A DNA stretch of 64,000 bases from Suillus spraguei (lineage: Eukaryota > Basidiomycota > Agaricomycetes > Boletales > Suillaceae): assembly GCA_016800925.1 (NCBI GenBank), contig JABCPU010000155.1, positions 62,001 to 126,000 of the forward strand, read 5' to 3'. The translations under genes and the position numbers were made by a program. Each line of letters begins with the position of its first letter. The first letter of the stretch is position 1. The notes below the pieces were generated by a model. It was not told the DNA's origin. It ran no database searches and was given only the letters and a program-made list of their open reading frames with translations. Positions 56,640 to 64,000 of this stretch are shown one piece after another.

Positions 56640-57240
56640 AAGTCCATGTCCTCGATCCTTACAGGAGTCAACAAGCTCGTTTGGACGTTTGATTGCAATC
56701 ATTGCGTGTGTGAGTGAACGCACGAATTGCGAATATTATACGATCTTCTCTGATGCGACCACATGCATTGCACATTCTGGATGGGGAATGGGGAAAATAA
56801 CAGGGCTATGAGATGGTTTGATCCTTCGAGTTTGACCATGCATGTGTGAGGTGGATTCATGGTGCAAGTTTCATAGCCTGCCCATGAGACTGCTGAGCAT
56901 AACGAAGGTCCGATAATCCCATTCTTTCCTCATCTGACGGATCTCACTTTTGACTCTCAACCTCCACTGGCTCAAGTCGGGACTGAAAAGCTGAAATGCA
57001 ATGGCCATCAACGCGAGCCTGTACAATCAGAAATTGAAATTCTTGCATGTTTCAGGCTTCTTATCTCCTATGTGCGATCTCTCCTTTCACCTAGTATGGA
57101 TGGTGTCTTGTATTTAACAGATATTAATCATACAGCATGAGTCGAGATGTACCTGGCAGCGCAATACATTACCATCACATCAAGTTCACGATGCATTAAA
57201 TATGGTGTGCTTTGTGTTGGATTCACTCTATGCTTACCAT
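56640..57240 (+). repeat. Distal upstream module of copy E (paralogue 60178-60720)
   Basis: It is closely similar to 60178-60720 over about 540 bp ('gagtcaacaagctcg' to 'cgatgcattaaatatggtgt'). A reverse-complement relative lies at 20820-21000. The offset between the two (about 3.51 kb) equals the spacing of genes E and F, so the whole unit was duplicated in tandem. Confidence 0.75.
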
Positions 57241-57858
57241 GCCTCTATTCGTTGTTTTGATATAATAGACCAACGATTCAAGCGCACAAGGCGGCAGATA
57301 AAGTGAGTTTGAGTTATATTTGCTCTGCTTCAACCCACTCTGTGTCACAGCTCCTTGTCTAACTTCTCTGGTGATCAGTGCCGCAGAATCGCCCTTATTC
57401 CATAGGAGTAATTGAAATGCCTCGGGCTCGGCCAAAGAACGTGCACATGTTTGTTTCGATCACATCATGTTTCGACCTGTGTTAATTAATGACTACATTA
57501 TTTTATACGGAACTCCTCGATTTATGCAAGCTTGCAGCAAGAACACCGAACATGGGATTGGAGGCAAGTTGCCGACATCACCAACGTGTGCAACTTTCCT
57601 GATGTACAAGTAGCCGCATGCTTACCACTGCTCTGCAAATGAAAATTTACTTTGATTCAATCGAGACCTTCCTCTTTGTGCTTTGCTTCGCACCGCAATA
57701 CTTATTTCACCCAATCAAGGGTCTTGACACAGGATCGGATGTCCATCTCCATCATGCCGATTTTGGCGATAGAAGCGCTGAACGGTGGTATATCTAGCAC
57801 GAACGCTAAATTGCTATACCCTCAACACTCCTCACTCGCTCACACCCATCTCTCGAAC
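57241..57858 (+). promoter_or_regulatory. Promoter and leader of DUF6533 copy E
   Basis: It has three conserved parts. The leader (57275-57560) includes a GTGAGT donor and CAG acceptor and the block 'tttatgcaagcttgcagca'. A CCAAT-like 'ttcacccaatcaagggtctt' sits at about 57705. A dyad GGTATATCTAGC-ACGAAC-GCTAAATTGC-TATACC lies at 57787-57820, 39 bp before the ATG. Similar proximal regions precede copies A (about 41500), B (47930), C (51235), D (52365), F (61210) and the inverted copy (20190-20360). The dyad may be an operator or may mark the core promoter. Confidence 0.5.
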
Positions 57859-59565
57859 ATGACCGTAGTCTCAAATGATCCAGGTTGGTGGCCGACGATC
57901 AGTTGGAACATGTCTTTCAGCTATTGGACAGGTTCGTCATGTCAGTTGATGATGTGTCGATCTAAAATCGGCTTGCGGTTTTGCAGTTGCCGCTGCCGCT
58001 GTAGTGGTATATGATTGGGGTGAGCAGAACAAGTGTTCGCAAACTGCTCATATTCTCATGGTAATTCCAGCACTGACGCTCGGACAAGAGGTAGGTCAGT
58101 GCTATCGCCGGAGTAGCTAGCTTACTAAGAATTATGTTACAGATTGAACTGATCTGGGTGAGTGAGTTCCATATCAGACGAAAAACAACATAATATAATG
58201 AATTCGCGACAGAGGCAACGCTGGTCTCTCATGACTGTGCTGTACCTGGTAGTTCGTACCTCATGTTATACTATGGCATTATTGGCAAGTTGTGCTGACT
58301 ACAAATGTGATAGATACGCTATATTGGAATACTATACAGTGTGTATGTTTTTGAGGCCAACAAAATTGATGCTTTACTAATAGTTCTCTCGTTATCAGTA
58401 TCTATGTTCTCCGTATGTCTCACATGCACTGTCTTCAATTTTTCTGACCGGCGGCACGCAGCAAGTATGACATTGGTCTCGCTTACAGATGTAGTGAGTA
58501 TTCTGCAACCATCTCATTCCTATCCGATGAACACGTTCATATGTAGGGGTGAGTGAGATTTTGACGATAGAACTTGCCTCGATATAATGACTCTATAGGT
58601 GTAAGTCGAGTGTTTGGTCCTAGTGCGAGGGTGATCACTAATTGGGTGTTTCAGGCAACATCATAAACTATACTTCAAACTCGATGTATGTGGTCGCTGT
58701 TGCCATGTTGGGCGGTGAGTTGCCAAGCTGGAATACTTCAGTGACATTGACTCGACTGCTACATGATCCAAGCTATCATGATTGATCGGTTGCATGCCAT
58801 GTATCAGAGATCTAGAATCATGCTTATTTCTCTGGCTATCATCTTCCTGGCTATAAATATCGCTTATGGAACAATCACAGTAATAGTAACTATGTATAAT
58901 GTAGGGGGTAAGCTTCACTTGTTCACTTGAAGAACACAGCTCATTGGACAAACACCAGAGGAACAGATACTCTCAGGTGTACATATTTGCGGTTATCAAA
59001 ATCCGGGGGACTTCGGACTTCTGAACACAATTGTGTGGGTACTCAACACTGTATGGGAGGTCCTTGCACTGTGTCTTTCAGTCTTCATTGCTGTGAAACA
59101 CTTCCGTGACCTGCGACAATATGATCTATCAACAGGATCGACGATCGGGGACTGTTTCCGAGTGCTGATGAAATCTCACGTGCTTTATTTTGCAAGGTAA
59201 GCGCTTGTAATATGAATGTGGCTTTCTTTTCTGCTCAAGTTTTGCATGTGCTAGCTTTGCTGGTGTCTCTTGCACGCAATTCATCTCTTACTCTTCAGGA
59301 TTTGTGGTGCGCCGACCTGTCGCTGACCTCTGCTTATAACCACTGCTGATCATTTCTGTAGAATTCAGATTCTATTGGAGATGCGATACTCGTCGGTGCT
59401 CTTGAAGTTTTATTTGGCGTGCAGATGTTTGTGCTCGGACCTCGCCTCATCCTCAGCGTTCGAGAGTATCACGCAAAACTTGTGGTCAACTCCGACGCAG
59501 AAACTAGCATGAATTCGATTGTCTTTCAGGAGCGTGTACATGTTTCAACCAGCAGTACTGTGTAG
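57859..59565 (+). CDS. DUF6533-type membrane protein, copy E (reads intact)
   Basis: Exons by eye: 57859-57931, 57987-58019, 58071-58090, 58143-58157, 58214-58252, 58314-58342, 58399-58412, 58462-58548, 58655-58714, 58773-58907, 58959-59196, 59255-59303, 59362-59565. These add up to 331 residues with consistent phases. The DUF6533 domain is residues ~25-75: AAAAVVVYDW / LTLGQE / IELIW / RQRWSLMTVLYLV / IRYIGILYSV. Then come IDRLHAMYQRSRIMLI, a C-terminal WEVLALCLSVFIAVKHFRDL, TGSTIGDCFRVLMKSHVLYF, VQMFVLGPRLILSVREYHAK and QERVHVSTSSTV. About seven hydrophobic segments make it an integral membrane protein. The exon-8 end is the least certain border, since a strong GTGAGT lies inside it. Family members in related fungi keep the same exon-dense plan; the function is not known to me. 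Confidence 0.82.
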
Positions 59566-60177
59566 AGAAATGCTTGCCTGGTGTTCTACAAGGGGGAGAT
59601 GGGGCCATCATGGTATTGATGCAAGTTATGATTATGGTGTTTCAAAGTATATTTAAGACGGGGTTTATGCAGACAATCTCATTTCTTGGTGCATTGGCAT
59701 TAAAATTCAGGGTGTAGGACCATACGATGAGAATAATAACTAAAGAATCTTGTTTTCCTGAGCTCTGTCAAACGAGTGAGAAGGAGAAATACATGTGGTT
59801 ACGGTGAGGTGTTATATTAATTATGTAAGCGTACAACCAGAAACTGTGCTTGCCAGTGAACCGCCCTCCCTCCCCAAGTGGCGAGCTGAATGTATCCAGA
59901 ACATCTAGCAACAAACCCAGTTATTTGTTCCAGGAATCGAAATACAAAAAAAATAGTGTAAGTGCCCAGACAGCTGATTCTACTCGTTTGCAGAGTTCCG
60001 CTGTCTGAGCAAGTGAAGAAGATGGGAACCGTGAAGCCCAGACGCGCTGAAAAGTCACCGGTATCTGGATGGATTTTCATCCATCTGGGCCACGGAGAAT
60101 AAATTTTGTGGACTCATGGCTCGACTGTATGCCTCTATGTACCACGAATGGATATAGCAAGGGGCCGAGATACACGG
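59566..60177. repeat. 3' flank module of copy E
   Basis: It matches 63042-63660 and, inverted, 17850-18480. Blocks: 'gtatatttaagacggggttt', 'gaaccgccctccctcccca', 'agttccgctgtctgagca'. No ORF is supported. Confidence 0.7.
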
Positions 60178-61365
60178 AGTCAACAAGCTCGTTTTGGAAG
60201 TTTGATTGCAATCATTGCGTGGGTGGGTGAACACACGAGTTGCGAATATTATACGATCTTCTCTAATTCGACCACATGCATTGCACGTTCTAGATGGGAA
60301 TGGGGAAAATAACAGGGCCATGAGATGGTTTACTCCTCAGACTTTGATTATGCGTGTGTGAGGTGGATTCATTAAAATGTGGTACGACTTTCGTAGCCTG
60401 CCCATGAAACTGCTGAGCATGACGAAGGTCCGACAATGGCGTTCCTTCTTCATCTGACAGATCTCACTTTTGACTTTCAACCTCCACTGGCTCAAGCCGG
60501 GACTGAAAAGCTGAAATGCAATGGCCATCAACGCGAGCCTGTACAATCAGAAATTGGGATTCTTGCGTGTTTCAGGCTTCTTATCTCCTATGTGCGATCT
60601 CTCCTTTCACCTAGTATGGATGGTGTCTTGTATTTAACAGATATCAGTCACACAGCACGAGTCGAGATGTATCTGGCAGTGCAATACACTACCATCACAT
60701 CAAGTTCACGATGCATTAAATATGGTGTGCTTTGTGTTGGATTCCCTCTATGCTTACCATGCCTCTATTCGTTGTGTTGACATAATATACCAACGATTCA
60801 AGCGCACAAGGCGGCAGATAAAGTGAGTTTGAGTTATATTTGCTCTGCTTGAACTCACTCTGTGTCACAGCTCCTTGTCTAACTTCTCTAGTGCTGTGCC
60901 GCAGAATCGCCCTTATTCCATAAGAGTAATTGAAATGCCTCGGGCTCGGCCAAAGAAAGTGCACATATGCTTGTTTCGATCACATGATGTTTCGACCTGT
61001 GTTAATATTATTTCATACAGAACTCTTCGATTTCTGCAAGCTTGCAGCAAGAACACCGAACATAGGATTGGAAACTTGAAGTTGCCGACATCACCAACGT
61101 GTGCAACTTTCCCGATGTACAAGTAGCCGCATGCTTACCACTGGTCTGTAAATCTATTTTGATTCAATCGAGAGCTTCCTCTTTTTGCTTTGCTTCGCAC
61201 CGCAACACTTATTTTACTCAATCAAGGGTCTTGACACAGGATCGGATGTCCATCTCCATCATGCCGATTTTGGCGATAGAAGCGCTGAACGGTGGTATAT
61301 CTAGCACGAACGCTAAATTGCTATACCCTCAACACTCCCCACTCACTCACACCCATCCCTCAAAT
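60178..61365 (+). repeat. Distal module, leader and promoter of copy F
   Basis: Tandem duplicate of 56640-57858, close to identical in long stretches. The dyad region is at about 61294-61328 and the CCAAT-like block at about 61212. Confidence 0.7.
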
Positions 61366-63038
61366 ATGACCGTAGTCTCAAATGATCCCAGTTGGTGGCC
61401 GATCATCAGTTTACAAGTGTTTTTCAGCTATGGGATAGGTTCGTCATGTCAATTGATGATGTCTCGATCTAACATTGGCTTGCGGTTTCGCAGTTGCCGC
61501 TGCCGCTGTAGTGGTATACGATTGGGGTGAGCAGAACAAGTGTTCGAACACTGCTCATATTCTCATGGTAATTCCAGTACTGACGCTCAGACAAGAGGTA
61601 GGTCAGTGCTATCGCCGGAGTAGCTAGCTCGCTAAGAATTGTGTCACAGATTGAACTAATCTGGGTGAGTGAGAGTCTCATATCAGACGAAAAACAACAT
61701 AATAGAATGAATTCGTGATAGAGGCAACGCTGGTCTCTCATGACTGTGTTGTACCTGGCAGTTCGTACCTCATGTTATATATATTGGCAAGTTGTGCTGA
61801 CTCCAAGATATTCCAGATACGCTATCTTGGAATACCATATAGTTGTATGTCTGAGGCCAACAAATTGATGCTTTATTAATAACTCTCTCGTTATCAGCAT
61901 CTATTTCTGCGTATGTCTCACATGCACTGTCTTCGATTTTTCTGACCGGCGGCACGCAGCAATTATTCATTGTCTCGCTTACAGATGCAGTGAGTATTCT
62001 GCAACCATCTCATTCCTATCCGATGAACACGTTCATATGTAGGGGTGAGTGAGATTTTGACCATTGAACTTGCCTCAATATAATGACTCGATAGGTGTGA
62101 GTCGAGTGTTTGGTCCTAGCGCGAGGGTGATCACTAATTGGGTGTTTCAGGCAATATCATGAACTATACTTCAACTGGATATATGTGGTCCAGTTGCTAT
62201 GTTGGCGGTGAGTTGCCAAGCTAGAATACTTAGTGATATTGACTCGACTGCTACATGATGCAAGTCATCATGATTGCTCGGTTGTATGCCATGTATCAGA
62301 GATCTAGAATCATGCTTATTTTCCTTGTTGTTATTGGCTGGCTGTTAACATCGCCTGTGGAATAATCACAGCAATAGTAATATGTATATGTAGGGGTAAG
62401 CTTCACTTGTTGACTTGAAGAACACAGCTCATTGGACAAACACCAGAGGAACAGATACTCTCGGTGCATATTTGCGTTATCAATCTGGGGGACTCCGGCT
62501 TCTGTCTTAATGCCTGGGTACTCGTCACTGTCTGGGAGGTCCTCGCACTGTGTCTTTCAGTCTTTATTGCTGTGAAACACCTCCGTGACCTGCGACGATA
62601 CGATCCATCAACAGGATCGACCATCGGGGACTGTTTCAAGTGCTGATGAAATCTCACGTGCTTTATTTTGCAAGGTAAGCTTGTAATTTGAATGTGGCTT
62701 TCTTTTCTGCTCAAGTTCCGCATGTGCTAGCTTTGCTGGTGTCTCTTGCATGCAACTATCTCTTACTCTCCAGAATTTGTGGTGGCCGACCTGTCGCTGA
62801 CATCTGCTTGTAACCACTGCTGATCATTTCTGTAGAATTCAGATTCTATTGGAGATACGATACTCTTCGGTGCCTTCAAATTTTATCGGGCGTGCAGATG
62901 TTTGTGCTGGGACCACGCCTCATCCTTAGCGTTCGAGAATATCACGCAAAACTTGTGGTTAACTCCGACGCAGATACTAGCATGAATTCCATTGTCTTTC
63001 AGGAGCGTGTACATATTTCGACCAGCAGTACTGTGTAG
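61366..63038 (+). pseudogene. DUF6533 copy F, many small indels
   Basis: ATG 61366 to TAG 63036-63038. The 5' exons (VVVYDW, VLTLRQE, IELIW, RQRWSLMT) and the last exon (ending ERVHISTSSTV) are clear, but the middle has at least eight one- or two-base losses relative to copy E: at about 61848, 61905, 61965, 62200, 62330, 62385, 62462 and 62637. The losses break the frame in nearly every middle exon. The rest of the sequence is very similar to E, so the damage is young, or it comes from poor consensus quality in this part of the assembly. The clustering of single-base losses makes the second explanation worth testing. Confidence 0.75.
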
Positions 63039-64000
63039 AGAAATGCTTGCCTGATGTTCTACAAGGAGGAGATATTTTGTCGAGGGGCCATGATAGTATT
63101 TATGCAAGTTATGATTATGGTGTTTCAAAGTATATTTAAGATGTGGTTTATGCAGACAATCTCATTTCTTGGTGCATCGGTGTTAAAATTCGGGGTGTAG
63201 GACCACACAATGAAAATAATAACTAAAGAATCTTGTTTGCCTAAGCTCTGTCAAACGAGTAAGGAGGAGAAATACATGCGGTTACAGTGAAGTATTCTAA
63301 TTACGTAAGCGTACAAGCGGAAAGTGTGATTCCCAACAATTAGAACTCAGTGAACCGCCCTCCCTCCCCAAGTGGCGAGGTGAATGTATCCAGAACATCT
63401 AGCAACGAATCCAGTCATTGGTTCCAGAAATTGAAATACAAAAAATATAGCGTTAGTGCCCAGACAGCTGATTCTACTCGTTTGCAGAGTTCCGCTGTCT
63501 GAGCAAGTGATGAAGATAGGAACCGTGAAGCCCAGATGCGCTGAAAAGTGACCGGTACCTGGATGCATTTTCATCCATCTCGGCCACGGAGGATGAATTG
63601 TGTGGACTCATGGCTCGACTGTATGCCTCTACCACGACTGGGTATAGCAAGGGGCCGAGATGAGGTGTGCTGAGCAAGGAGTGAAGAATCGGAGCTTAAG
63701 TTCGAAGGCCTCAACTGTACCTCTCAAACTCTATTAATGTCAAGGCATCGAGTCGTGCGATCGTAGGGTTGTGCGTATGCGACTGCAAATTGTGCGGTTG
63801 ATTTGTATCATCGCAATGATGTCTTGCTGAATCTGATTATCAGGGAAAGCACTGAACGAGATACGGGACGTGCGTACACCCATCAGCACAGTCACTCCTA
63901 ATGGATGATCACTTGAATAAAGTGTCGGATAGAAGGTGGAGAACGAGGGAGATTTTGTAGGAACATGAGGGGGTACCGTGATGCCTCCCACGTGGGCTGT
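63039..64000. repeat. 3' flank module of copy F, running to the window end
   Basis: It matches 59566-60177, then (63590-63860) the flank after copy D and, inverted, 17880-18010. The window ends inside this module, so the array may continue to the right. Confidence 0.65.

Overview
The window looks like repeat-rich, gene-poor DNA from a filamentous basidiomycete (Agaricomycetes). Introns are short (about 50-60 nt) with GT...AG borders. There is a basidiomycete-type sesquiterpene synthase relic, chromodomain Ty3/Gypsy elements, hAT and PIF/Harbinger DNA transposons, and a seven-copy family of DUF6533-type membrane proteins. The DUF6533 wording is most like what I recall from Boletales, but that placement is an inference. 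No prokaryotic gene organisation, CRISPR array, rRNA or tRNA was seen.

Left part (1-12.8 kb): a probable small secreted protein with Kex2-type sites (32-429). Then comes a full-length LINE on the minus strand (1891-8743) with an 11-bp target-site duplication and two nested MITE copies. The LINE sits inside one of two paralogous KTI12-like pseudogene fragments (9.0-9.25 and 12.1-12.3 kb). These flank a broken sesquiterpene synthase (10.15-11.3 kb).

Middle part (12.9-40.7 kb): a broken hAT transposase gene interrupted by a ~955-bp LTR-like element and a MITE; one DUF6533 gene on the minus strand (18.5-20.2 kb); a dead PIF/Harbinger transposase (22.55-24.17 kb); and a nested mass of ~960-bp LTR-like elements in both orientations, Gypsy pol fragments, minisatellites and an octanucleotide tract. 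Two divergent Gypsy remnants (28.8-30.5 kb minus, 37.1-40.0 kb plus) share an unusual layout: chromodomain pol end, then a further ORF ending in a paired zinc knuckle.

Right part (41-64 kb): six DUF6533 copies (A to F) on the plus strand, set in duplicated modules that also carry a shared proximal promoter with a dyad, a farther upstream leader and long conserved 3' flanks. Copies B (48.1-49.8) and E (57.9-59.6), plus the minus-strand copy (18.5-20.2), read as intact. Copy A has one extra G, D a 2-nt deletion, C lost exons, and F has many small indels. A 5'-truncated LINE (44435-45752) with an 11-bp duplication lies inside one of these modules.

Almost every nonsense codon in the dead transposons and retroelements can be explained by a C:G to T:A transition, often CGA to TGA. 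This suggests cytosine methylation and deamination, or a RIP-like process. Exon borders, paralogy and family calls were made by eye without alignment or database search.
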